Assembly: GCF_000632715.1 (NCBI RefSeq)
Contig: NZ_BAWO01000045.1
Span: forward strand, 1 to 53,238
Reading direction: 5' to 3'
DNA: 53,238 nucleotides
DNA from: Parageobacillus caldoxylosilyticus NBRC 107762
GTDB lineage: Bacteria > Bacillota > Bacilli > Bacillales > Anoxybacillaceae
The position numbers were made by a program, and so were the translations under genes. Positions within the stretch are counted from its first letter, which is position 1, and every line of letters starts with the position of its first letter. The notes below the pieces were generated by a model. It searched no databases and was not told the origin of the DNA. It saw nothing but the letters and a program-made list of their open reading frames with translations. This document shows positions 17,241-25,320 of this stretch, one piece after another.

Positions 17241-18539
17241 TTACTGTGTTGGCGGTGTATAAAGTCCTAACAGGGCGAATAGGTTTCCGATAATCCCCAC
17301 CGCGATGGCGCCAATAGGCCCTACAGCCATTCGAACGATTGGCCGCCCCGCAACTTCATTTAAGAGATAGAATCCTACAATAGCGAAAAATCCAAAGCCA
17401 GGCACAATGGTGTTGGCTGCGTTTGCACCACCCACGAGCAAAGCAACTTCTAGTACTCTCGTCATCGCTGTACGGATGTTCTCACCGGAGGCTCGTATGC
17501 CAGGAAAACGGTCAAGAACAGCAGCTAATTTGGTTAATAAGAAAATTTCTGCTAAAATAATGATGGCACCGAGAATCGCTGCAACAACTGGATTTGGAGA
17601 AAAAATACCCGCAGCAAACACAAACGTAAATCCCACTGGTCCGTAGACACCGGTGGCAATAGCTGTACTGGCAATCAATGGAACAAATCCGAATGCTTTT
17701 GCTAACGAGGCAATTCCACCTTCGGAAATTTTTCCGTCGGAAAGCAGATTTAATGAAATTGGGTCACCAGCAATTAATAAAAGGTTAGTCGCGGCGGCAA
17801 TAAGGCCCCCACTAATCATTAACACCCAAGCGTGTTTTTTAATTCTTGTGACACGATCCGTAAATAGTGTTGCTAATGTGGAAAGATTCTTTTCCGTTGA
17901 TTTTTCACGCATCGCATAAACCAATAAAAATATCATTCCGACAATGAGAGCAATTCCCTCAGGGCTAAGGGTGATAGGCGAACCACCAATTTTAATAATC
18001 TTTTCTGTATTCATAAAAACAATGATTTGACGGGATAGCGCTGCGACTAGAAAAGCAATAATTCCTTTTTTCATTCCAAATTGCAAAACAATTGCAATTG
18101 CCGGGAATACCATAAAAGAAACAACAACTGGTTCTCCTACCTTGTTAAACCCATCAACAAAGTTAAGCGGCAGAAGCTTGAACGCATCTACTACTGCTTT
18201 TAGACCGTAGTAAATGCCTGCGCCATACAGCGCTCCAAGTATCCCGGCAATCGGTGTAGTGAATTTACCACGTTTGAAAATTAACCCAATAATATCCGTT
18301 CCAAGCAAAATACTGTGAATTAAAATAATGCTTCCGGCAATCGAGATCGGAATGCCAAAGCCGATGACCAATCCGAAACTCATGGCAAAAGCAGTTACAC
18401 CGAGCTCTCTCCGGCTCATTCGGCCTTCTAGATTTTTTGGCACAATTGGGCGCAACCCATCATTAAATACAGCAATCCCCATATTCGCCATGACCGCTGC
18501 TAACGCACCAATACACATCATTAAAATAACTTCTAACAT
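17241..18539 (-). CDS. yhfT: YhfT-family integral membrane protein
   Basis: A very hydrophobic protein of 432 residues with about eleven or twelve membrane helices and small glycine/alanine-rich segments, matching the YhfT family. It contains a short charged cytoplasmic loop (MREKSTEKNLSTLATLF, about residues 210-226). It lies between yhfU (17 bases upstream) and php. As the only transporter-like gene in the cluster, it probably carries the cluster's substrate across the membrane, perhaps with YhfU. Energy source and substrate are unknown. Confidence 0.8.
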   Translation of the reverse strand: MLEVILMMCIGALAAVMANMGIAVFNDGLRPIVPKNLEGRMSRRELGVTAFAMSFGLVIGFGIPISIAGSIILIHSILLGTDIIGLIFKRGKFTTPIAGILGALYGAGIYYGLKAVVDAFKLLPLNFVDGFNKVGEPVVVSFMVFPAIAIVLQFGMKKGIIAFLVAALSRQIIVFMNTEKIIKIGGSPITLSPEGIALIVGMIFLLVYAMREKSTEKNLSTLATLFTDRVTRIKKHAWVLMISGGLIAAATNLLLIAGDPISLNLLSDGKISEGGIASLAKAFGFVPLIASTAIATGVYGPVGFTFVFAAGIFSPNPVVAAILGAIIILAEIFLLTKLAAVLDRFPGIRASGENIRTAMTRVLEVALLVGGANAANTIVPGFGFFAIVGFYLLNEVAGRPIVRMAVGPIGAIAVGIIGNLFALLGLYTPPTQ

Positions 18540-18556
18540 TTTATTTCCCCCTTAAC

Positions 18557-18919
18557 TTACCTCTTTAACAGTGCTTCTATTAAATATTGCACTGCTTTTT
18601 CTTTGTGATCTCCTGTGAAACCGAAAGCTTTTGCACCTTGTGCAACCGCTTCCTCCACTTTGTCTTTTGTCGGAGGCTGCCCCGGCATAGAGATAGTTGC
18701 ACATCGCTGTTTTCCCAACAATGCAATAGCCATTGCCAACGCCCCGCCACCGCCAGTATGGCAAGCGCCAAAATAATAATCTGCTTCTCCTGACTTTATT
18801 GCCATTACTGCTTCTAAATCGGATTTGATCATTGTCTGAACCTGCCCACCACTAAACTTCTTTACTAATGCTTCAATTTCCGCTTTTTCTACTTGCCCGC
18901 CAATGACAATCCTTATCAT
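18557..18919 (-). CDS. yhfU: DUF2620 protein YhfU
   Basis: A small soluble alpha/beta protein of 120 residues of the DUF2620 family, known from E. coli yhfU. It begins with a strand and glycine turn (IRIVIGGQ) and has a conserved central motif YYFGACHTGGGGALAMAIA (about 49-67) with a single histidine and cysteine. The motif and size recall cytoplasmic partner domains of transport systems such as PTS EIIB-like domains; that comparison is only structural inference. It is encoded 17 bases before yhfT, which fits a transporter subunit or a sensor of flux. Confidence 0.82.
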   Translation of the reverse strand: MIRIVIGGQVEKAEIEALVKKFSGGQVQTMIKSDLEAVMAIKSGEADYYFGACHTGGGGALAMAIALLGKQRCATISMPGQPPTKDKVEEAVAQGAKAFGFTGDHKEKAVQYLIEALLKR

Positions 18920-18940
18920 ATAAACGCCATCCTTTCCTCA

Positions 18941-19288
18941 TTAAGGTTTTGATAAAACGTTAACAAAGTGCATATATAAAAATTTCCTTTCTTCTTCTGG
19001 AAAATTTCCATTCATCCACTTTTCAATCATAGCTACCTTCTCTACTGCTGCAGGGAAATGGGAAGATAAATAAACTTCATTCATGATGATATCTGGAGGT
19101 GAATAAACGGTTTCATTTCTCTCTATTCTTGTGACAGCCATTGCGAGGTGAGTAATTAACATGGAATATCTGCTTGCATTCTCTTCATCCACAAATTGTT
19201 CTATTACTTTACTACAAATGGCTTTTGCATTTTCTGTAATCACGTTTGACTTTTCTAGTATTTCCAGGCGTTCCAATAGAGTGTCCAT
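18941..19288 (-). CDS. yhfY: PRD-domain protein YhfY
   Basis: A single PRD-like, all-helical domain of 115 residues, as in E. coli YhfY. PRDs are usually phosphorylated by PTS proteins on histidines in antiterminators and activators. Here the domain stands alone with no DNA- or RNA-binding part. The histidines visible are in LITHLAMAVTR and SSHFPAAVEK, the first at a PRD-like position. The ATG at 19288 has GAGGTG five bases upstream. A dyad resembling the site upstream of yhfZ lies at 19305-19323, directly in front of it, so a regulated promoter may start here. Confidence 0.8.
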   Translation of the reverse strand: MDTLLERLEILEKSNVITENAKAICSKVIEQFVDEENASRYSMLITHLAMAVTRIERNETVYSPPDIIMNEVYLSSHFPAAVEKVAMIEKWMNGNFPEEERKFLYMHFVNVLSKP

Positions 19289-19304
19289 TCTCACACCTCA
19301 ATGT

Positions 19305-19323
19305 ACAATTTTTTGTATATTGA
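19305..19323. promoter_or_regulatory. putative YhfZ operator, copy 2
   Basis: The 19-base sequence ACAATTTTTTGTATATTGA matches the dyad upstream of yhfZ (20289-20307) at 16 of 19 positions. It lies in the 53-base gap between yhfZ and yhfY. It would allow the regulator to control transcription of yhfY onward separately from its own gene. Confidence 0.6.
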
Positions 19324-19341
19324 TAATAAGAAAGAAACAAG

Positions 19342-20262
19342 TTAGTATTTAGGCATAACATCCCCCCTTTCAACTCCTCTTTGAATTTCGACTATTTTTT
19401 CTTTCGAAAGATGCTTTAAGATGTACTCCACTTTTCTATTGCTTTTCCGAATCACACAAACGGCTTCGCTCATCTCCTTTTCATATTGAATAGCTTTTTT
19501 AGAAGTTAATGGCTCGACGTGATAGAGCGTCGTATCAATTTCATCCATATTCCATATCGTTGCATCAATTGTATCCGCTTTCAAATGTTGCAATAGATGC
19601 ATATAGTTCATCTCAACGTATTCAACATTTTTTCCTTCTGTTTCTGCGTAGGTTAAGAATTTTTGATCATTTGAAAAGGTATCGATGCCGATTTTAAACC
19701 CGTTTTCAATTCGTTTCTTCGTTGGATCAGAGAAAATTACAGCATGCTTTGAAACATAGGTCTGTTTGCCAAAGGAAAGAGCAATCATAAGACCATCATC
19801 GTTTTTCATTTCTTCCAATGCTGAAAACCTTGAAACTATTGCAAAATCATATCTCCCTTCTTTTACCCCTTCGAGACGAGGCTTTGCTCCTCTCATAAAA
19901 GCAATATTAAAGGCGAGATTTAAACGGCTGAATTCAGAAGCCAGCCCTGATGCAAGCCCTTCATATTTTTTGGAATATGGCAAAGGCATTACGGCCAATA
20001 CTCGGTCAACCCCTGAAAATTTCAAAAGATTTGATACACATTTCTCTCTCAAAAACGTTCCAAGGTGCCCCCGCGACTCTAATCGAATACTCTGCGTTTC
20101 TTCTAGAATCTTTAATGCAGATTGAACCGTTCCCCTGCCGACTTGAAACTTTTCGGCTAAGTCGCTTATTCTTGGTATTCGCTCATCTGGTTCGTAAAAT
20201 AGTAATTCCTCTGCAACTTGTTTTAAAGTAAGCCCGCTTTTTGAATAAAAATTCTCCATCAT
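19342..20262 (-). CDS. yhfZ: GntR-like regulator YhfZ with ligand-binding domain
   Basis: A regulator of 306 residues. The N-terminal 70 residues form a winged helix-turn-helix of GntR type (IPRISDLAEKFQVGRGTVQSALKILEE). The remainder resembles a periplasmic-binding-protein-like or substrate-sensing domain, as in E. coli YhfZ. The start is one of two adjacent ATG codons at 20262; an upstream extension would run through the dyad and has no ribosome site, and the site used here is weak (GTGGTG). It is the first gene of the cluster and is flanked on both sides by similar dyads, which fits autoregulation and control of the cluster. Confidence 0.82.
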   Translation of the reverse strand: MMENFYSKSGLTLKQVAEELLFYEPDERIPRISDLAEKFQVGRGTVQSALKILEETQSIRLESRGHLGTFLREKCVSNLLKFSGVDRVLAVMPLPYSKKYEGLASGLASEFSRLNLAFNIAFMRGAKPRLEGVKEGRYDFAIVSRFSALEEMKNDDGLMIALSFGKQTYVSKHAVIFSDPTKKRIENGFKIGIDTFSNDQKFLTYAETEGKNVEYVEMNYMHLLQHLKADTIDATIWNMDEIDTTLYHVEPLTSKKAIQYEKEMSEAVCVIRKSNRKVEYILKHLSKEKIVEIQRGVERGDVMPKY

Positions 20263-20288
20263 ATCATATACACCACGTTTAACAAGAT

Positions 20289-20307
20289 ACAATATTCTGT
20301 ATATTGT
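20289..20307. promoter_or_regulatory. putative YhfZ operator, copy 1
   Basis: ACAATATTCTGTATATTGT is a dyad with perfect 7-base arms (ACAATAT/ATATTGT) around a 5-base centre, placed 27 bases upstream of the yhfZ start. Its near copy at 19305-19323 supports a specific binding protein, most simply YhfZ. Confidence 0.65.
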
Positions 20308-20337
20308 TATTATAAATAATAATAAAATTAACCGCAA

Positions 20338-20712
20338 TATTATTTAGTCAAAAAACTATGCCAATACAGATAAAAAGCGCATAATGAAATAAATTTCATA
20401 AATACAAAAAAGTCCACCCCCCTGTAGATCCAGCAAAACCTCCAAGGTGTGGATATACATTAAGCAACGACTTTTACCATTTTCCAAATAATACACTTTT
20501 TATCACCACCACAAACCTGCATATGACACGTAAACCATCGTTACTCAGTTGCATGATGACATGACATCCTTTATATCTTGTTTCATCATAAACAGATGGG
20601 TTATATCTAGACAAGCCTGTATATTCGCTTCATCTAGCAACGATTCCTACTCCGCAAAATGGATCGCAAAATCTCCATCCATGCATGAAAATAACTTCTC
20701 TGACTAACAGAA
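20338..20712. other. intergenic region, no gene seen
   Basis: Roughly 375 bases between the yhf-like cluster and the sulfur transporter. No reading frame with a ribosome site is visible. On the minus strand a weak stem (ATCCACACC with GGGGTGGAC, 20412-20453) followed by TTTTTTG could terminate transcription running toward yhfZ. The remainder may be decayed sequence. Confidence 0.4.
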
Positions 20713-20740
20713 AAAGGGAAAGCACTATCGCTTTCCCTTT
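20713..20740. terminator. terminator after yeeE-like gene
   Basis: A perfect 11-base stem (AAAGGGAAAGC/GCTTTCCCTTT) with a 6-base loop lies 10 bases past the sulfur-transporter stop. It is followed by T residues on the plus strand and by TTTCTG on the minus strand. It probably ends that gene's transcript. Confidence 0.75.
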
Positions 20741-20750
20741 TTCGCTTTCT

Positions 20751-21977
20751 TCAATTCTTATACGCACAATACGGACGCAGTTTGACGCCGATAAGGCTGC
20801 CAAGGAAGGCGAATACGAACCAAATCCAGCCGTGGACGCTGAAGGAGGCGATGCCGCTGAAGTACGCGCCGATGTTGCAGCCAAAGGCAAGGCGGGCGCC
20901 GTACCCCATCATCAGGCCGCCGATGAGGGCGCCGATCGTCATGCGCGACGGGCGTCTCCACTGGATCGGTTTAGCGTAGCGGCCGGCAAACGCTGCCGCC
21001 AGCAAGGCTCCGAACATTAAGCTGATGTCCATGACCGTTGTCGTATCTTGATACAATGGGCTTTTCAGCGCATTTAGCTTCGCCGGATCCTGCCAATATG
21101 CCCACTCGGTTGGATCAACGCCAAACAACTGCACGAATTTCGCTCCCCAAAGCGCGAAAGCGGAAGTGATGCCCCACGGTTTGCCGTTGACCATTAATAC
21201 TAGAGCATTCATAACGGCAAGCAAGAGCGCGCCGACAAGAAGCGACCATGGACCTTTATAAATCACTTTCCAGCCGTTTTTATTTTCGATTTTCGTCGAA
21301 ATCAGTTTGCCGTGGCGGCGTTTTTCGATGACGGTCACGATGTAATAAACGAGCGCCAACAGCGCGAGCTGAAGCAGAAAACCGCCGAACGCGCCAAACT
21401 GGTGGATCAGCGAAATCGGCGCCAGATGCGGCGTGTTCATCCAAAAATCAAAATGGGTCGTCGCAATGACCGAACCGGCGATAAACCCGATTAAGGTGAC
21501 AATGCCGTTCGTATCACCTCCGCCGATATGGTACAGCGTACCCGATGCGCAGCCATCGCCAAGCTGCATGCCAATGCCGAAAATAAACGCGCCGACGATG
21601 ACGGAAATCCCGACATCATGCACATTGCCCGCCACGGCATGGCCGAAGATGGTTCCTTTCAACAATAGCGGCAAGAAGAAAATGCTTGCCACTAGCATCA
21701 GGATCATTTGCGCGCGAATGCCTTCGCCTTGGCGGTATAAAATAAATTTGCGCCATGCAGACGTAAAGCCAAAGTGCGCTTGGTACAAGACAAACCCCCC
21801 GAACGCTCCTAACACGTAAAGGAGCGCTTGCTGCCAGGAAACACGGCTATATAAAAACAACGCGCCTCCGATTAACACGATGGATGCAATGGCGATGATC
21901 CACGACGTTGGATTTTTCGGAGCGTTTGCTGCTTGCTTGACACTGACGTCCGTTTGTTTTTTCACCGCAATATCCAA
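20751..21977 (-). CDS. YeeE/YedE-family sulfur transporter
   Basis: A protein of 408 residues with about ten membrane helices and two related halves. The conserved cysteine motifs of the YeeE/YedE family are visible: GDGCASGTLYHIGGGDTNG in the middle and LAFGCNIGAYFSG near the C-terminus. YeeE (TsuA) proteins take up thiosulfate by passing it along cysteines; that substrate is inferred here from the family. No TusA-like sulfur carrier is beside it. The start is a TTG with AAAGGGGGAA upstream; an extension of about 11 codons has no site. Base composition is richer in G+C than in the neighbouring yhf region. Confidence 0.85.
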   Translation of the reverse strand: MDIAVKKQTDVSVKQAANAPKNPTSWIIAIASIVLIGGALFLYSRVSWQQALLYVLGAFGGFVLYQAHFGFTSAWRKFILYRQGEGIRAQMILMLVASIFFLPLLLKGTIFGHAVAGNVHDVGISVIVGAFIFGIGMQLGDGCASGTLYHIGGGDTNGIVTLIGFIAGSVIATTHFDFWMNTPHLAPISLIHQFGAFGGFLLQLALLALVYYIVTVIEKRRHGKLISTKIENKNGWKVIYKGPWSLLVGALLLAVMNALVLMVNGKPWGITSAFALWGAKFVQLFGVDPTEWAYWQDPAKLNALKSPLYQDTTTVMDISLMFGALLAAAFAGRYAKPIQWRRPSRMTIGALIGGLMMGYGARLAFGCNIGAYFSGIASFSVHGWIWFVFAFLGSLIGVKLRPYCAYKN

Positions 21978-22156
21978 GTTGTCTTCCCCCTTTACTAAAA
22001 TTAAGCACATTATATAATACTATAAATCTGATTGATTTTCTATGTTTTTGCTTCACCGTTTAATGTTAAGTTATACCAGCCGCATGGAGCTGGCATTTTT
22101 GAACCCCCCTATGTTATATTTTTTTGTACCAATATTGTAAAAACAGGGTGAGAATT

Positions 22157-22552
22157 ATGTGGAAAGAATTTAAAGAATTTGCCATGCGCGGAAATGTCGT
22201 CGACTTGGCTGTCGGGGTCATTATCGGCGGAGCATTCGGCAAAATCGTTTCTTCACTCGTCAATGACATCCTGATGCCGCTGATCGGCTTATTGCTTGGC
22301 GGCATTGATTTTAGCGGGCTGTCATGGAAATTCGGCAAGGCCGTCGTGAAATACGGCATGTTTATCCAAACGGTCGTTGATTTTTTCATTATCTCCTTTT
22401 CGGTCTTCGTTTTCGTCAAAGTGTTGAATAAGCTGTACCGGCTCAATAAAAAGGAAGAAGAAGTCAAAGATACAGCGCCGACTTTAACGAAGGAAGAAGA
22501 GCTGTTGATGGAAATCCGCGATTTGTTGAAACAACAGCGGGAAATGCAATAG
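22157..22552 (+). CDS. mscL: large-conductance mechanosensitive channel MscL
   Basis: A protein of 131 residues, usual for MscL. The N-terminal [20 protein letters not shown], the pore-lining helix [19 protein letters not shown] (about 19-37), the second helix [20 protein letters not shown] and a charged C-terminal bundle (KKEEEVKD ... [10 protein letters not shown]) are all present. The homopentamer opens at high membrane tension and releases solutes during osmotic downshock. The ATG at 22157 has AGGGTGAGA upstream. The gene stands alone between the sulfur transporter (divergent) and the hut cluster (convergent), with its own terminator. Confidence 0.97.
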   Translation: MWKEFKEFAMRGNVVDLAVGVIIGGAFGKIVSSLVNDILMPLIGLLLGGIDFSGLSWKFGKAVVKYGMFIQTVVDFFIISFSVFVFVKVLNKLYRLNKKEEEVKDTAPTLTKEEELLMEIRDLLKQQREMQ

Positions 22553-22566
22553 GCGAATAAAACGAA

Positions 22567-22602
22567 AGAGCCTGCCCGAGATGAATGGACAGGCTCTTTT
22601 TT
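22567..22602 (+). terminator. mscL terminator
   Basis: The stem AGAGCCTG/CAGGCTCT with a 15-base loop is followed by TTTTTTA on the plus strand, 15 bases after the mscL stop. Confidence 0.85.
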
Positions 22603-22606
22603 ATCT

Positions 22607-23935
22607 TCATAGCAGCACATACGCTATCGGCGTGGTGATGATAAGCGTCAAAATCGTCCGCTCGGCCCAAATGACTAATAGCTTTGGAATGCTGATCGGG
22701 ATTTCCGTTGCCAAAATGCAAGGAATAACAGCGGAAAAGAACAAAATGGCGGAAATCGAAACGACCGCGATGATGAATTTAGTGACAAGAGGTGCTTCCG
22801 TTACAAGCAAGGCAGGCAAAAACATTTCCGCAATCTCGATCGCTGATGCTTTGGCAGCAAGCAATGGCTCCGGAATTTGCAGTAGCAGGGTAAACGGATA
22901 GAAAAGATAGCCAAACCAGTCAAACAGAGGCGTATATTCGGCAAGAAGCAGCCCAATCAGCCCGACCGACATAATCGACGGCAAAATGCTCATCGTCATG
23001 ATAAAACCATCTCTTAAGTTTTCCCATACATTCTCCCAAAGCCCTTTCGAGTGCTGCACCGCTTTCATCGCTTCCGCCCATGCTTCTTTCATGTAGTTTC
23101 CCGTAACTTTTTCCTCAGGGTCACCTTTGCCATCATAATAATCATCGCTCATTTTGCTTAGCGGCCATAACCGGACGGTAATAGCCGTAACCACAAAAGT
23201 TACAAAAAACGTCACCCAAAAATACGTATTCCAGATGTTCATCAGCCCCAATGTTTTCGCCACAACGACCATGAACGTCACCGATACGGTCGAAAAACCC
23301 GTGGCAATTATGGCCGCTTCTTTAATCGTGTATTTTCCTTCTCTAAATACTTTGTTGGTAATGAGCAGCCCAATCGAATAACTTCCGACGAACGACGCGA
23401 CAGCATCAACCGCCGAGCGTCCCGGCGTTTTCCAAATTGGCCGCATCACCGGCTGCATCCACACTCCGACAAATTCCAAAAGCCCGTATCCGACTAAAAG
23501 GGCGAGGAAAACGGAACCGATCGGCACTAACAGACCAACGGAGATGACGAGTTTATCGTACAAAAACGGTCCCATGTCCGGTTTGAACAGCCACGACGGC
23601 CCGGTTTTAAACATTAACATTACCGCTACCATTAGTCCTAATAGTTTTAACAAGGAAAAAACGATCGCAACCACATCTTTGTTCCACGTTTTAGTGTAAA
23701 ACGGATATACAGCGCCTAAAGCAATCACGATGAGCGCGTAATACGGTACAAGCGCCGGAAACTGCATACGTATCCATGAGACGATATGGTCGAGCATAAT
23801 CGAGGACGTCTTCCCGATTTGCACGGGAACGAAAAACATGAAAATGCCAATCGCGCTGTAAACAAAAAACTTCCAAGCCTGACCAGTGGAAGTTTGTACC
23901 GGCAGCGAAGACTGTTTGCTTGTATTTACTTTCAT
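22607..23935 (-). CDS. YjiH-family nucleoside-recognition (Gate) membrane protein
   Basis: A protein of 442 residues with about ten membrane helices and the Gate/nucleoside-recognition domain layout of YjiH proteins. The motif SFVGSYSIGLLITNKVFREGKYT and the segment EIAEMFLPALLVTEAPLVTK fall in the expected halves. It is the last gene of the hut cluster, 92 bases after hutI. YjiH genes occur in several hut operons, so uptake of histidine or urocanate is a reasonable inference; the family has no firmly proved substrate known to me. The ATG at 23935 has GGTGGTGGGG just upstream. A hairpin in the hutI-yjiH gap could reduce its expression relative to hutI. Confidence 0.75.
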   Translation of the reverse strand: MKVNTSKQSSLPVQTSTGQAWKFFVYSAIGIFMFFVPVQIGKTSSIMLDHIVSWIRMQFPALVPYYALIVIALGAVYPFYTKTWNKDVVAIVFSLLKLLGLMVAVMLMFKTGPSWLFKPDMGPFLYDKLVISVGLLVPIGSVFLALLVGYGLLEFVGVWMQPVMRPIWKTPGRSAVDAVASFVGSYSIGLLITNKVFREGKYTIKEAAIIATGFSTVSVTFMVVVAKTLGLMNIWNTYFWVTFFVTFVVTAITVRLWPLSKMSDDYYDGKGDPEEKVTGNYMKEAWAEAMKAVQHSKGLWENVWENLRDGFIMTMSILPSIMSVGLIGLLLAEYTPLFDWFGYLFYPFTLLLQIPEPLLAAKASAIEIAEMFLPALLVTEAPLVTKFIIAVVSISAILFFSAVIPCILATEIPISIPKLLVIWAERTILTLIITTPIAYVLL

Positions 23936-23987
23936 TTTCCCCACCACCTCGCTTTCATTTGTTTAAAAATTCAGTTTTTTATGGTTA

Positions 23988-24015
23988 AAAAGCACGCGCG
24001 CCAACACGTGCTTTT
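23988..24015 (-). terminator. hairpin between hutI and the YjiH gene
   Basis: A 9-base stem (AAAAGCACG/CGTGCTTTT) with a 10-base loop lies in the gap. On the minus strand it is followed by a short T stretch (TTTTTAACC). It could act as a partial terminator that lowers expression of the downstream transporter. Confidence 0.5.
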
Positions 24016-24027
24016 GATTGCCAACGC

Positions 24028-25302
24028 CTAGTAGCAAAGCCTCCCGCTTTTCACCACCACCCGTCCGTTTTTAATCACCGTATCAGTATGGTTCATGCCG
24101 TAATGGTAGATGAGCTGCATATAATTCGGGACGTCGAAAAGGACCAAATCGGCTTTTTTCTCGGCTTCAATGCTTCCGATTTCGCGGCCGCGGTTGATCG
24201 CGTGAGCAGCGTTGATCGTGACGGCTGCCAGCGCTTCGGCAGGGGTCATGCCCATCTGCAGGCAGCCGAGGTTCATGATCAGCGGGAGCGATACGGTTGG
24301 CGAGGAGCCGGGATTGCAGTCGGTGGAAAGCGCGACCGCCGCGCCGGCGTCGATGATCTTGCGGGCGTTGGCGGCCTTGGTCATCAGGAAAAACGCCGTG
24401 CCCGGCAGCAACACCGCAATTACCCCTTTTTCTGCCATGCGGCGAATGCCTTCGTCCGAAGCGCGCAGGAGATGGTCGGCGGAAACCGCCCCGACTTCCG
24501 CGGCCAGTTCCGCACCGCCGTACGGTTCGATTTCATCGGCGTGAATTTTCGGCATCAGCCCGTACGCCTTTCCCGCTTCCAAAATGGTTCTTGCTTGTTC
24601 CGGAGTGAACACGCCTCGTTCGCAAAAGACGTCATTGAATTCGGCAAGTCCGAGCTCGCTCACTTTTGGAATCATCTCTTCGACGATGACACGGACAAAA
24701 CCGTCGGGATTGTCTTTCCACTCGGCGGGCACGGCATGCGCTCCCATAAACGTGCGCACGACATCGACGGGATGGTTTTCATCGAGCTTTTTCGCCACCG
24801 TCAGCTGTTTGACTTCGTGTTCAAGACTCAAACCATAGCCGCTTTTCGCCTCCACCGTCGTGACGCCGTGAAGCAAAAACTGATCGAGCCGCCGCTTGCT
24901 TTCTTCGTACAATCTTTCTTCTGATGCTTCCCGCGTCGCTTTGGTTGTCGCGTGAATGCCGCCGCCGGCGTTCATAATTTCCATGTACGTCGCCCCGCTA
25001 AGACGCATCGCGAATTCGCTTTCGCGGCTTCCCGCGTATACGAAATGCGTGTGCGGATCAACAAGCCCCGGCGTCACTGTTTTCCCTGTCGCATCGATGA
25101 TCTCCGCTTCCGCGATCCGCTCTTGAAATCGTCGCGAAAGCTCCTCATCCGTTCCGACAGCGGCAATTTTTCCGCCTTCTACCCAGACGCTGCCGTTTTC
25201 AATGATAGAAAGTTCGTTCATTTTCTCCTTCACGAGCGGGGCCGTGGAGCTGCCGGCCAACGTCACGAGCTGGTTGGCGTTGCGGATAAACAACGGGCGC
25301 AT
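24028..25302 (-). CDS. hutI: imidazolonepropionase
   Basis: An amidohydrolase-superfamily enzyme of 424 residues, close to the B. subtilis length. It opens 4-imidazolone-5-propionate to N-formimino-L-glutamate, the third step of histidine degradation. The metal site is visible as DPHTHFVYAGSR near residue 80, HADEIEPYGG in the middle, SADHLL further on and LSTDCNPGSSPT late. The ATG has AAAGGAGG upstream and the gene follows hutU by 18 bases, so it is co-transcribed. G+C content is high here and in hutU. Confidence 0.96.
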   Translation of the reverse strand: MRPLFIRNANQLVTLAGSSTAPLVKEKMNELSIIENGSVWVEGGKIAAVGTDEELSRRFQERIAEAEIIDATGKTVTPGLVDPHTHFVYAGSRESEFAMRLSGATYMEIMNAGGGIHATTKATREASEERLYEESKRRLDQFLLHGVTTVEAKSGYGLSLEHEVKQLTVAKKLDENHPVDVVRTFMGAHAVPAEWKDNPDGFVRVIVEEMIPKVSELGLAEFNDVFCERGVFTPEQARTILEAGKAYGLMPKIHADEIEPYGGAELAAEVGAVSADHLLRASDEGIRRMAEKGVIAVLLPGTAFFLMTKAANARKIIDAGAAVALSTDCNPGSSPTVSLPLIMNLGCLQMGMTPAEALAAVTINAAHAINRGREIGSIEAEKKADLVLFDVPNYMQLIYHYGMNHTDTVIKNGRVVVKSGRLCY

Positions 25303-25320
25303 GCACCTTCCTCCTTTCGT

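Noticed and set aside
24088-24924. A 278-codon frame on the plus strand opposite hutI
   Set aside because: It is antisense to a clear hutI with full motifs, has no ribosome site, and its length is explained by the G+C-rich codon pattern of hutI.
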